Shown here: positions 29,278 through 37,244 of the stretch, one piece after another | Layout of the letters: each line of letters opens with the position of its first letter | How positions within the stretch are numbered: position 1 is the first letter of the stretch | Assembly: GCA_024641705.1 (NCBI GenBank) | Contig: JAHECO010000015.1 | Location: 1 to 64,000 of the forward strand | Length of the DNA stretch: 64,000 nucleotides | Reading direction: 5' to 3' | From: Candidatus Kryptoniota bacterium | GTDB lineage: Bacteria; Bacteroidota; Ignavibacteria; Kryptoniales; JAKASW01 | Notes under the pieces: model-generated | Seen by the model: only the letters and a program-made list of their open reading frames with translations | Databases searched by the model: none | What the model was told of the DNA's origin: nothing | Made by a program: the position numbers and the translations under genes

Positions 29278-30489
29278 TCAGAATCCTACCATCACGCCGA
29301 GCGTGGAGAGTGTCGTCTTGGTATCCGTGAGCGCCGCGGGGGCATTATCGTCCAGGAAACTCAGTTCCGCATACGCGCCGACGTTCGGGGCGAAATGATA
29401 GCGTACCCCTCCCGTCCACTGATTCTGCTTCTCCGAGGTTTCCGTCACCTTTGTGAAATCATACCTTCCGTAAACGAATAGCTTCTCGGGAACGATCAGG
29501 ACATTGAGCCCCAGGAAACCACCGTTCATCGTCTGTTTGACGCCGCCGATATTGTCGTCCGTCGCGTTCATGTACTGGAATGAGAGATCAAACCGCTTCG
29601 TCCAGGGATCGTTAGCCTCGACGGCGAATCCCATTCTGGCGAGGTTATCTGATGTGTTGACGCCTACCATCTGTTTTCCGCCGTAGTAGTACACACCCAG
29701 ACGGAACGGGGCATTGTCTATGTACTCAGTCTGTTCCAGCATAAGGAAGGTGGCTGAATTGTCCTTCAATGACGCCCCGCCGTCGGTTCCGTCGCTCAGT
29801 GCTAACTCATAGCGGAGACCGTCCATCACTTGAGGAAGAAACCCGTAGACCGACGCGGCCCATTGCGGCTCGGCAATCAGAAGGGAGCCCTGAGCGGGGT
29901 CGTAGTCATAAATGAGGTAGTCCGCCGATTCGACCAGGGACGTGTTGTCGGGGAAAGTGTTCCAGAGGCGGTAGCGGCCGAATCTGAAATTCAGATTACT
30001 CTGCCCGTCCGGACCGAGGAGATTGTTGAACATGATGCTCATAGTCTCGATCGACGGTGAAAACTGGCCCGGCCCGTCGATGCCGATCGGCGCGGCCAGG
30101 AAATAGCTCAGGTGTTTCGCTATCGTTCCCGCCGTAAAAAGGTCGAGCCCGCTCGGCTCGAAACTGAGCTCGTCGTTAGTCTGCGTGACACCCCCGGTCG
30201 TCGTGACGGTGTGGGCCGACACGAACGAAGGATAGAACACAAAAGACAGCGACAACGGCTCCTGAGCCCATATCGGTTCAGATTCGTCCGTGCCGGGAAG
30301 CTGGTACCCGTTGATCTGAAATCTCCTGCCGAAGTCGTTCAGGACAGGTGGAACAGTGTGGCATCTGAAACAGCTGACATGATACTTTCTGGCAAATAAG
30401 GGGATGGCTTCCGATTGGTTGGCGAAGATCCCGACAAACAGTATCGCGAGCCCTGCCATGAAAAGGGCTCGATACGGAGTAGCCTTCAT
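29278..30489 (-). CDS. Cyc2-like fused monoheme cytochrome and outer-membrane porin
   Basis: A signal peptide (cleavage likely after SEA, residue 28) is followed at once by a single heme site, CFRCH at 40-44, in the context LFARKYHVSCFRCHTVPP, then NDFGRRFQINGYQL. This resembles the N-terminus of Cyc2 outer-membrane cytochromes. The remaining 340 residues alternate in beta-barrel fashion (YELALSDGTDGG, FVYGRYDFTKV) and end in Phe (LGVMVGF). Cyc2 proteins oxidise Fe(II) at the surface of iron-oxidising bacteria; related cytochrome-porins occur in bacteria with no known iron oxidation, so the substrate is open. The ATG has GGAGGAATT. It is the middle gene of a three-gene operon. Confidence 0.85.
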   Translation of the reverse strand: MKATPYRALFMAGLAILFVGIFANQSEAIPLFARKYHVSCFRCHTVPPVLNDFGRRFQINGYQLPGTDESEPIWAQEPLSLSFVFYPSFVSAHTVTTTGGVTQTNDELSFEPSGLDLFTAGTIAKHLSYFLAAPIGIDGPGQFSPSIETMSIMFNNLLGPDGQSNLNFRFGRYRLWNTFPDNTSLVESADYLIYDYDPAQGSLLIAEPQWAASVYGFLPQVMDGLRYELALSDGTDGGASLKDNSATFLMLEQTEYIDNAPFRLGVYYYGGKQMVGVNTSDNLARMGFAVEANDPWTKRFDLSFQYMNATDDNIGGVKQTMNGGFLGLNVLIVPEKLFVYGRYDFTKVTETSEKQNQWTGGVRYHFAPNVGAYAELSFLDDNAPAALTDTKTTLSTLGVMVGF

Positions 30490-30561
30490 AATTCCTCCGA
30501 TAGATTTGTGCTTAGATAGATCTGAGAAATGTGATTTTTCTTACGTAGCGCCTCGGGAAAT

Positions 30562-31296
30562 TCACTTGATCGTGAAATCAGCCGTGGTTGTCTTTCCGGC
30601 TACGACGGTGATTTCCTGAGTTTCCTCTATTGACTTGGAGAATTCCGGTTTCCCGCCAACGTCTTTTGTGTCCCAGCCCTCATGCCACATCACGAGCTTG
30701 TATTTGCCGGCCGGTACGTCCTTGAGGGTGAATTCGCCTTCCTTGTTGGTGGCATCTGCATAACCGTCGCCGGCCACATACACATACGCGTTCATCCACG
30801 GATGGACATCGCATCTCATAAGGTACATGCCGGGTTTCCTGACGCGCTGTACAAACTTCATCCCTTTCACCGGCTCCGCAATGTTGAAGGCGGTCTCGCC
30901 GTTCGAGGCAAAGTATCCGTGTACGTTGTGGAATAGCGGATCATTGTTGGCTACCGTGAACGACTCTCCGTGGTCCACTACCAGCACATGCGGGTTGTAC
31001 GAGCAGTCCTTCTGGTCGATGACATACTTCGAAGCGGCAACGTGCTCCGGTTTGCTCTTGAGTCCTTCGATGTAGACTACTGCGTACTCGACACCGCCGT
31101 CCTTCGAGACGACCAGCCTGTCGAGAGACGCTTCGCTCCCGCAAACGTTATTGTTATAGGTTACCTTATACGGTGTCATCGCGGGCACCGTCCCCGAGAA
31201 CTTCACCGTTCCCTGGACTGCGCCCGTCTGCCCGTAAACCAAACCCGAACTCAATGCAAAAGCTAACAGAGCCGTGACGGCTTTGATCGTCTTCAT
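30562..31296 (-). CDS. secreted cupredoxin with carboxypeptidase-regulatory-like domain
   Basis: A signal peptide (MKTIKAVTALLAFALSSGLVYG) is followed by a cupredoxin fold whose likely type-1 copper ligands are His123 (or 126), Cys162, His165 and Met168 (FHNVH; CDVHPWM). A C-terminal CnaB/carboxypeptidase-regulatory-like beta domain follows (EGEFTLKDVPAGKYKLVMW). I use the ATG at 31296; the long in-frame upstream extension has no protein character and would swallow the leader. AAGGAG lies upstream. It is first in the redox operon and probably acts as a periplasmic copper electron carrier for the cytochromes after it. Copper binding is inferred from the ligand set. Confidence 0.88.
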   Translation of the reverse strand: MKTIKAVTALLAFALSSGLVYGQTGAVQGTVKFSGTVPAMTPYKVTYNNNVCGSEASLDRLVVSKDGGVEYAVVYIEGLKSKPEHVAASKYVIDQKDCSYNPHVLVVDHGESFTVANNDPLFHNVHGYFASNGETAFNIAEPVKGMKFVQRVRKPGMYLMRCDVHPWMNAYVYVAGDGYADATNKEGEFTLKDVPAGKYKLVMWHEGWDTKDVGGKPEFSKSIEETQEITVVAGKTTTADFTIK

Positions 31297-31741
31297 TCCT
31301 GATTTTCTCCTTGTTGTTTGTTCGTAAGCAACGGAGAGGCCGGTGCCTTCATAAAAAGAAAGGGGGGCATTAAGCGCTGAGAAGCACGAGAGTATTTCCC
31401 CGGCCGTTGAGGTTCTGCGGCACCGTGCTCGTCGAGATCCGGCTTCATGCTGAAACGAATTCTCACGGTGTGATATGTCGACCATACATAGTACTTCGTA
31501 GGACAAGTCAGCATCTCTTCGTTTCATGCTATAATGAATTTGCCCGTCTATTAGTTCCTTATCCGGTGAGGCTGGAGAAGAAATTCTAAGTGTAAGGACC
31601 AGCGGAAAGAGCGATCAGAATGACCGCATGAAACGGGGAATCATACCGGTGGGTGGTGGAGAAATGGAGCGGCGGAGATTCAGCAGGTATCTACCGGGGC
31701 GAAACTCATTCCGGCCCGGCGCGGGACACTATCCCGGGTGA
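31297..31741. other. intergenic region upstream of the redox operon
   Basis: 445 nt with no gene. I see no TTGnnn-17-TAnnTT promoter on the minus strand for the redox operon, unlike most genes here. A weak sigma-54-like GG-N10-GC pair lies at 31327-31342. A TATAAT at 31530 points away from any gene and has no -35. The rest has no visible structure. Confidence 0.5.
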
Positions 31742-33799
31742 TCAGTCGTTCTCTCTGAGGGACCTGTACTTCTTAAGCTTCCCTTCAACCACTGCAGCAA
31801 GCATATCCGGATCGACCGGCTTCGTCAGGTAGTCGTCGACGCCAAGCTGGATGCCCGTCCGCACGAAGAAGCTCTCATGCATGCCGCTCATCAGGATGAA
31901 CGGGACTCTCTTGAGGTGTGGGATCTTCTGGACTCTCTCGAAAAACGAGAATCCGTCTCCCTCAGTACCGGAGAACATCACATCCGAGATAATCATGTCG
32001 ACGTTTGTCGTATCGAGAAGTTTTAGAGCATCGGTGGGGCTCTGTTTCGTGAGGACGCTGTAGCCGTATCCCTCGAGGACGGCCTTGACGGTGTCAAGAA
32101 AACTCTGCTCGTCATCGACGACGAGGATAACAGCCTTCATGACGGCACGTTGGAACGCCGCAAGTATGTGCGGTTCAAGCTTTGTCGACTCTTCGGCAGT
32201 AATCTGATATTTCTGTTTGAGCTCGTTCAGTATCCGCTCGTCATTGGCCTTTATTCTTCCCTTTTTAATCTCTTTTTCGACTTCGGTCACGTAGACCTGG
32301 AGCCTTATCTCACCTTCGCATTCGATATGGTCTTCGAAGGACAATTCCAGAACATCGCGCAACTGCATGAGCTCGCGCGCTACTTCGGGCGTCAGAGGAG
32401 GAGTTGCCCACGCCTCCCTCAGGCGCGTCATATATATCCGGAGCTTCTCTTCCCTCGTATCGGGGAGCCTGACACCGAGCAACTTCAGCTTCTCAGTGTA
32501 ACTGGCTTCGACCGACATCCGGGCGTCCGCGATCCTTCTTTCGATTTCCCTTTCCATCTCAGATCTCATGGACGACCTGGCGTCGTTCAGCTTCCGCTGC
32601 TCTTCCTCCACGACTTTCTTCCGGTCGACTTCCAGTCTGGACTGGCGGTTCTTTATCTCACTTTCGATGTGTTTTTCCAGCCTCTCGCGCTCGGCAGCCA
32701 GCTCATTTGCGAGCATTTGCTGGTATTCGGACTCGAGCTGTCTGCGCATTTCGGCATTCTTCCGCTCGAACTCAACCTGTTCGTTGCGCTTCAGCTCTTC
32801 AAGGCGCTTCTGGAGTTCGCCCTGGGTTTCAGCTTCAAGCTTCTTGTAGCGTGCTTCGTAACTCTTCTCGACGTCGGACTGCTGGGACCCGATCTGCTCT
32901 TCAATCCTCTTCTTTTCCGCCTCGAGCTTCTCTTCAAACTCTTTCTGAAGCCTCTGCCTGGTCATCTCGGCAAGCTTTTCGCGTTCTTTGTCCTGCTCTT
33001 CCCTGGATGAGGCTTTCACCTTGGACAGCTCGGAGGAAAGCTGCTTCTGGAACTCCACTTCCATCTGTTTCCTGCTGTCTTCTATCGCCTTCCGCTCTTT
33101 GTCCAGGAGGGCTCGTTTTTCCCTTACCGCGGCCTCCTTGAGTTCCAGCATGGACTTCTCATAGAGCGCGCTCATTTCGGAGCGGGTGTCTTCTTCTGCC
33201 TTCTTCCTCTCGGCGGCGAGCTGCTGGCGGTAGGTGGCCTCCATCTTGCTGATTTCCACTTCGAGCTTCTGCTTGGACTGCTTTTCCAGCTCCTGTTTGA
33301 ATTTCTCTTTTTCTTTTTCGAGGTTGGAAATCAGCGAGGCTCTTTCCGCTTCCTGCCACTCTCGCTCTTTCTTCAGGGCCTCCGCGATTCTCTGTTCGGC
33401 CTTACGTATCTCATCCGTGAATTTTTTATCATACTCGGCTTTGAGCCGTTCTTCGATCTCGTTTCTTATGGCGGTCTCGTCAACCTGGGCGGCCGGGGCT
33501 TCCGCTGCTTCAGCCTTCTTTTCCTGGGGCTGCTCTTCTCCTTCCGGCTGGGCCGCCGGCTCCTGGGCAGCCTTGGCCGCGGCAGCTTCCATCGCCTGCC
33601 GCCGCTCTTCAAGAGCTAAGGCGTAAACATTGTTGGGTTCGGTTCCCCTGACAGCGTCGAGTTCTTCCTTCGCTTCCGCGAATTTACTTTCCCTGATATA
33701 CTTGTCGGCAAGCCGCAGATGAGCAGCTATCTCTTGCCGCGTGTTGTCCTGTGGCTGAGGCGAGGTGGTTCGGGGACCTTGACTTTTCTTAAAAAGCAT
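31742..33799 (-). CDS. response regulator with long coiled-coil N-terminus
   Basis: Unusual fusion. Residues about 20-75 are one TPR-like hairpin pair (LRLADKYIRESKFAEAKEEL), then an Ala/Glu/Pro-rich linker. About 300 residues of charged coiled coil follow (KEKFKQELEKQSKQ and many similar stretches), then a short helical domain. The receiver domain is at about 560-680 with the acidic pocket VVDDEQ, the phosphoacceptor Asp in IISDVMF and the Lys in TKP. There is no DNA-binding or enzymatic output domain, so output may run through the coiled coil, perhaps as a polymer or scaffold. The ATG at 33799 has GGAG 5 nt upstream. No cognate kinase is next to it. Confidence 0.85.
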   Translation of the reverse strand: MLFKKSQGPRTTSPQPQDNTRQEIAAHLRLADKYIRESKFAEAKEELDAVRGTEPNNVYALALEERRQAMEAAAAKAAQEPAAQPEGEEQPQEKKAEAAEAPAAQVDETAIRNEIEERLKAEYDKKFTDEIRKAEQRIAEALKKEREWQEAERASLISNLEKEKEKFKQELEKQSKQKLEVEISKMEATYRQQLAAERKKAEEDTRSEMSALYEKSMLELKEAAVREKRALLDKERKAIEDSRKQMEVEFQKQLSSELSKVKASSREEQDKEREKLAEMTRQRLQKEFEEKLEAEKKRIEEQIGSQQSDVEKSYEARYKKLEAETQGELQKRLEELKRNEQVEFERKNAEMRRQLESEYQQMLANELAAERERLEKHIESEIKNRQSRLEVDRKKVVEEEQRKLNDARSSMRSEMEREIERRIADARMSVEASYTEKLKLLGVRLPDTREEKLRIYMTRLREAWATPPLTPEVARELMQLRDVLELSFEDHIECEGEIRLQVYVTEVEKEIKKGRIKANDERILNELKQKYQITAEESTKLEPHILAAFQRAVMKAVILVVDDEQSFLDTVKAVLEGYGYSVLTKQSPTDALKLLDTTNVDMIISDVMFSGTEGDGFSFFERVQKIPHLKRVPFILMSGMHESFFVRTGIQLGVDDYLTKPVDPDMLAAVVEGKLKKYRSLREND

Positions 33800-33823
33800 T
33801 ATAACTCCGCACAATCCTAGAAT

Positions 33824-33852
33824 AAGTTATGAAAGCCTGCATTGATTAGCAA
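33824..33852 (-). promoter_or_regulatory. putative promoter of the coiled-coil response regulator
   Basis: TTGCTA, 17-nt spacer, TAACTT on the minus strand, about 25 nt before the ATG. Confidence 0.5.
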
Positions 33853-33899
33853 TAAACAGGGATGCGTAGACAAAGATTATTTCCGCCCGTCATATCCCC

Positions 33900-33927
33900 A
33901 AAAAATGCCGGTTTTGGTAACACCGGC
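33900..33927 (-). terminator. Rho-independent terminator after phoU
   Basis: A 6-bp GC-rich stem (GCCGGT with ACCGGC, 9-nt loop) is followed on the minus strand by ATTTTTT, 8 nt past the phoU stop. Confidence 0.75.
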
Positions 33928-33934
33928 TGATCAT

Positions 33935-34600
33935 TCAGTTCTTGTCCGCGGCGTGGTGCTTGATAACCTTGGCGTCCACTAGGAAAACGACGTCTTCAGC
34001 TATGTTCGTTGCATGGTCCGCGATTCGCTCGATATGTTTCAGAGCGACTATCAGATGAGCCCCGGGCTCGACGAATTCAGGGTTCTTTTTCATCTCGCCG
34101 ATGACGAACCTGAATTTCTGCCGGTTCATCTCGTCGACTATGTCGTCTTCCCTGCAGATGCGCTGCGCGAGCTCAGCGTCCGCATGAATGAACGCATCGA
34201 GGCTGTCATGGACCATCCTCCTCGCTACGTCGCCCATCTCTAGTATCGCCGTGCTTCTGACAAGCTCGTGGTAATTCTTGAGCGGTTCGACCCGCTGCGC
34301 TATGTTCACGGCGACGTCGCCGATCCTTTCCATCTCATGGTTCATTTTTATGGCCGATAGAACAAGACGCAGGTCGGCAGCGACCGGCTGCTCAAGAGCC
34401 ATTATCTCATCAACCTGCTGATCGAGAAGGTTGTCGAAATCGTTGACCTTCTTCTCGGCTTCGAACACTTTCTGCGTGGACTGAACGTCTCCGTCGTGCA
34501 AGGCCCGAAATGCCGTTTCAAGCTGTTCATCCACCAGGCTCCCCATCTTTATCAGGTTGGCCCTTAGCTTCTCAAGCAGATCCTCGAAATGTCTGTGCAT
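33935..34600 (-). CDS. phoU: phosphate-specific transport system regulator PhoU
   Basis: A 221-aa all-helical protein with two PhoU three-helix bundles, visible as the repeated acidic metal-binding motifs MNHEMERIGDVAVNIA and LKHIERIADHATNIAED. PhoU links the PstSCAB transporter to the PhoR kinase and silences the Pho response when phosphate is plentiful. I use the ATG giving MHRHFEDLLEKLR, preceded by AAAGGAG; codons upstream run into the phoR gap. It is third in phoB-phoR-phoU and is followed by a terminator. The pst transporter genes are not in the window. Confidence 0.96.
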   Translation of the reverse strand: MHRHFEDLLEKLRANLIKMGSLVDEQLETAFRALHDGDVQSTQKVFEAEKKVNDFDNLLDQQVDEIMALEQPVAADLRLVLSAIKMNHEMERIGDVAVNIAQRVEPLKNYHELVRSTAILEMGDVARRMVHDSLDAFIHADAELAQRICREDDIVDEMNRQKFRFVIGEMKKNPEFVEPGAHLIVALKHIERIADHATNIAEDVVFLVDAKVIKHHAADKN

Positions 34601-34655
34601 TAACGTATCTCCTTTGCAACGTAGGAACATAATTCCCGCGCGCGAATATTCCATC

Positions 34656-35708
34656 CTATTTTTTCAAAAGGAAGCTGAATTCCGAACCTTTTCCCGGTTC
34701 GCTTTTAACCTCTATTTTGCTGTTGTGAGCTTCGATTATGTGTTTAACAATCGCCAACCCGAGTCCGGTTCCGCCCACACTCCTGCTCCGGTTCTTGTCC
34801 ACCCGGTAGAACCTCTCGAAAATTCTTTCGAGATGCTCCTTCCCTATCCCGCTTCCGTTGTCCCGCACGTAGACCCTCACCGAATGCTGGAGCTCCTCGA
34901 ATCCTACCTCGACAGTTCCTCCTTCGTCAGTGTATTTTATGGAGTTGTCTATCAGGTTGGAAAGCACCTGCCTCAGTCTCTCCCTGTCACCGAGCACGAG
35001 CACCTCGTCACCTGACAACTTCGTCAGGACCTGCAGCGACTTCTTCTCGGCCTTCGGCCTCATCTCCTCTGCAACGTTCTTGATGAAATCCGAGATATTG
35101 AAATACCGGAAACTCATCCTCATCTCGCCGCTCTCAATCCTGGAAATCTCGATCAGGTCGTTCAGGAGCGTGTTGAGTCGTTCCGAGTGCTCGTAGGCCT
35201 TCTGAAGAAACTCCCTGTTCACCTGGGGATCGTCGATAGCACCGTCTATCAGTGTTTCTATGAATCCCTGGATGCTGAAGATCGGCGTGCGCAGTTCGTG
35301 CGAGACGTTCGCGAGGAACTCGCTTCGCACTCTTTCGAGCTTCTCGAGTTTTGAGATGTCATCCTTAAGGTTGCCGACGATCTGGTTCGTGAGCCTGCTG
35401 ACCTGACGTAGTTCCACCGCCCCCGTCTCGGGAAGCTGGACGGAAAGGTCGCCGGCACTGATGCGCTGCAACGCATCGATTATCATGCTTAGGAGTTTCG
35501 CCTGGCGCATCCGGAATGCCACCAGCACTTCTTCAAATATGAAGAAGAGGACGGCGCTTACTGCGGCGGAGGTCAGAAGGTGGTTCGCAACAAGGGACGC
35601 CTCGATCTGAAATACCTTTTCCATCGAAAAAAGAAGAAGATAGATCAGCAATCCGATCAGAAGGGCCAGCGCGATCCTGGTCTTGTATGAGTAGAAGAAC
35701 CCTTTCAT
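34656..35708 (-). CDS. phoR: phosphate regulon sensor histidine kinase PhoR
   Basis: Membrane histidine kinase. Two membrane segments lie near residues 10-30 and 37-60, then a HAMP-like stretch (RISAGDLSVQLPETG). The dimerisation/phosphoacceptor domain has His in FLANVSHELRTPIFSIQGF. The catalytic ATPase domain carries the N, G1 (DNGSGIG), F and G2 (GGTGLGLAIVKHI) boxes. 350 aa. There is almost no periplasmic loop and no PAS domain, so the signal likely reaches it through PhoU. It overlaps phoB by 4 nt (ATGA), which ties kinase to regulator. Confidence 0.92.
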   Translation of the reverse strand: MKGFFYSYKTRIALALLIGLLIYLLLFSMEKVFQIEASLVANHLLTSAAVSAVLFFIFEEVLVAFRMRQAKLLSMIIDALQRISAGDLSVQLPETGAVELRQVSRLTNQIVGNLKDDISKLEKLERVRSEFLANVSHELRTPIFSIQGFIETLIDGAIDDPQVNREFLQKAYEHSERLNTLLNDLIEISRIESGEMRMSFRYFNISDFIKNVAEEMRPKAEKKSLQVLTKLSGDEVLVLGDRERLRQVLSNLIDNSIKYTDEGGTVEVGFEELQHSVRVYVRDNGSGIGKEHLERIFERFYRVDKNRSRSVGGTGLGLAIVKHIIEAHNSKIEVKSEPGKGSEFSFLLKK

Positions 35709-36388
35709 TCGACTTTGAACTTGTAACCCACGCCTTTGATGGTCTCGATCATCTCAGAATGTCGCCCGAGCTTCTCGCGGATCTTCCGGATATGAACGTC
35801 GACTGTCCTGTCGCCCACGTACACATCTGCTCCCCACACACGGCTCAGCAGGGTTTCGCGCGAGACCACTTTCCCTTCGTGCGATGCGAGGTAATAGAGG
35901 ATCTCAAATTCTTTGCGGGGGAAGAACACCTGTTCACCCCCGATCTTCACCGTGTAACTTTCCCTGTCGATAACCAGCGTCCCGAAGTCTATATTCTTGC
36001 CCTCTTCCGACTTAACGCCCTCGTACCTCCTGAGGACTGCCCTTATCCGCGAGATAAGCTTGCGCGGGCTTATCGGTTTTACTACATAGTCGTCGGCTCC
36101 GAGCTCGAGCCCGAGCACCTCGTCGAACTCAGCGCTCTTGGCAGTCAGAAAGATTACCGGTATCCCCGCCGTCTTCTCACCCTGGTTCAGCGACTTCATC
36201 ACTTCGTAACCGTCCTTGCCGGGCAGCATTATATCCAGGAGTATGAGATCCGGCCTGACCTCGCCGGCTTTCTTTACGGCCTCGTTCCCGTCCTGAGCAG
36301 ATTCGACCCTGAACCCCTCGCGCTCGAGATTGTAGCGTATAAGTTGAATGATGTCCTTCTCATCGTCTACCACCAAAATGGTTTTCAT
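35705..36388 (-). CDS. phoB: DNA-binding response regulator PhoB/PhoP type
   Basis: OmpR/PhoB-family regulator of 227 aa. The receiver domain covers 1-120 with DDE at 8-10, the phosphoacceptor Asp in LILLDIMLPG and Lys in VVKPIS. The C-terminal winged-helix domain (FFPRKEFEILYYLASHEGKV, VGDRTVDVHIRKIREKLG, VGYKFKVE) binds DNA. AGGAG lies 6 nt before the ATG. It is the first gene of the phoB-phoR-phoU operon and should activate phosphate-starvation genes. I saw no convincing Pho box in front of it, and the operon may be read from the tRNA promoters upstream. Confidence 0.94.
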   Translation of the reverse strand: MKTILVVDDEKDIIQLIRYNLEREGFRVESAQDGNEAVKKAGEVRPDLILLDIMLPGKDGYEVMKSLNQGEKTAGIPVIFLTAKSAEFDEVLGLELGADDYVVKPISPRKLISRIRAVLRRYEGVKSEEGKNIDFGTLVIDRESYTVKIGGEQVFFPRKEFEILYYLASHEGKVVSRETLLSRVWGADVYVGDRTVDVHIRKIREKLGRHSEMIETIKGVGYKFKVE

Positions 36389-36484
36389 CAGAGACTCCTA
36401 TTGTTGAGAGGGGGCAAGAGGATGGGGGCTTCACTGCATGTGAACTCACTGTCGTGTTCCGCCGTTCTGCTGCAGCGTTACTTG

Positions 36485-36556
36485 AGGCGACGGGCGGATT
36501 CGAACCGCCGCATAAAGGTTTTGCAGACCTCTCCCTTACCACTTGGGTACGTCGCC
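36485..36556 (-). tRNA. tRNA-Cys (GCA)
   Basis: Cloverleaf on the minus strand: acceptor stem GGCGACG paired with CGTCGCC and discriminator T. The anticodon loop has GCA, and the T-arm has GGTTCGAATCC. 72 nt, CCA not encoded. It shares an orientation with tRNA-Gly upstream and probably its transcript. Confidence 0.95.
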
Positions 36557-36650
36557 ACTTTACAGCCAAAAGCTCACAGTTGATAGCATTAACTCCTAAC
36601 CCAAAATGCATTTCATGAGCTGCGAACCATCAGCTATGAGCTATTCTCTG

Positions 36651-36723
<73 letters not shown>

Positions 36724-36797
36724 ACTACTCCGCCGCCGCATTCTCACCCCTGCAGTGTTCTGCCTAACAGGTGTTTGCAAAGGCACATTGCGCCAAA

Positions 36798-36826
36798 AAT
36801 ATAGCCGTACAGCGAAAGAAAGTCAA
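36798..36826 (-). promoter_or_regulatory. strong putative promoter of tRNA-Gly/tRNA-Cys
   Basis: TTGACT, 17-nt spacer, TATATT (followed by TTTG) on the minus strand: almost perfect -35 and -10 elements directed at tRNA-Gly. Confidence 0.75.
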
Positions 36827-36910
36827 GAACAACCACACGGCGCGGATATGCCGATGTCCGACAAGTTAGCTTATAGCAGAAGATAAAGTAAACTGCAGGA
36901 GTGAAAAGTG

Positions 36911-36985
36911 TCGGGGTGAGAGGATTCGAACCTCCGACCCCCTGCGCCCAAGGCAGGTGCTCTAACCGGACTGAGCCACACCCCG
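36911..36985 (-). tRNA. tRNA-Pro (TGG)
   Basis: Cloverleaf on the minus strand: acceptor CGGGGTG paired with CACCCCG and discriminator A. The anticodon loop CTTGGGC gives TGG, and the T-arm is AGGTTCGAATCCT. 75 nt, CCA not encoded. It is the furthest upstream of the three tRNA genes. Confidence 0.96.
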
Positions 36986-36997
36986 AATAAACCACGA

Positions 36998-37027
36998 TGC
37001 ATAAAGAACTAAGCCACAACACTTCAA
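36998..37027 (-). promoter_or_regulatory. putative promoter of tRNA-Pro
   Basis: TTGAAG, 18-nt spacer, TATGCA on the minus strand; transcription would start about 5 nt before the mature tRNA. Confidence 0.4.
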
Positions 37028-37169
37028 CGCAAGGCCGGGGCGATTTCTGATCTACAACACTCATTTCACGGGCGGCATGAGCCGGCCGGATTCAGTTACG
37101 CCCTGAAGACACAGATAATATAGCCCATCGCCGCCTCAATGGAAAGCTCTTCCCCGCATCGACCTCAAA

Positions 37170-37200
37170 TTGCAATTCACGCGCCGAAATAATAACTTTG
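37170..37200 (+). promoter_or_regulatory. putative promoter of tilS-hpt-ftsH
   Basis: TTGCAA, 17-nt spacer, TAACTTTG, an exact TAnnTTTG box. Its -35 coincides with the only earlier in-frame start (TTG at 37170) of tilS, which argues for the later ATG as the true start. Confidence 0.65.
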
Positions 37201-37244
37201 TAAAAAATATTTCCCGCTCTGCGGGACATTTTTTTCAATGGAGC

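Noticed and set aside
31327-31342. Sigma-54-like promoter for the redox operon
   Set aside because: Only the GG and GC pairs match; the rest of the -24 element does not, so I do not list it as a feature.
31530-31535. TATAAT on the plus strand
   Set aside because: No -35 at a suitable distance and no plus-strand gene downstream.
32150-33010. Open frame antisense to the coiled-coil regulator, rich in Leu and Phe
   Set aside because: Lys/Glu codons of a coiled coil read in reverse give Leu/Phe; it is not a membrane protein.
37170-37244. N-terminal extension of tilS from a TTG codon
   Set aside because: The codon is the -35 box of a good promoter whose -10 is at 37193, so it cannot be in the mRNA.
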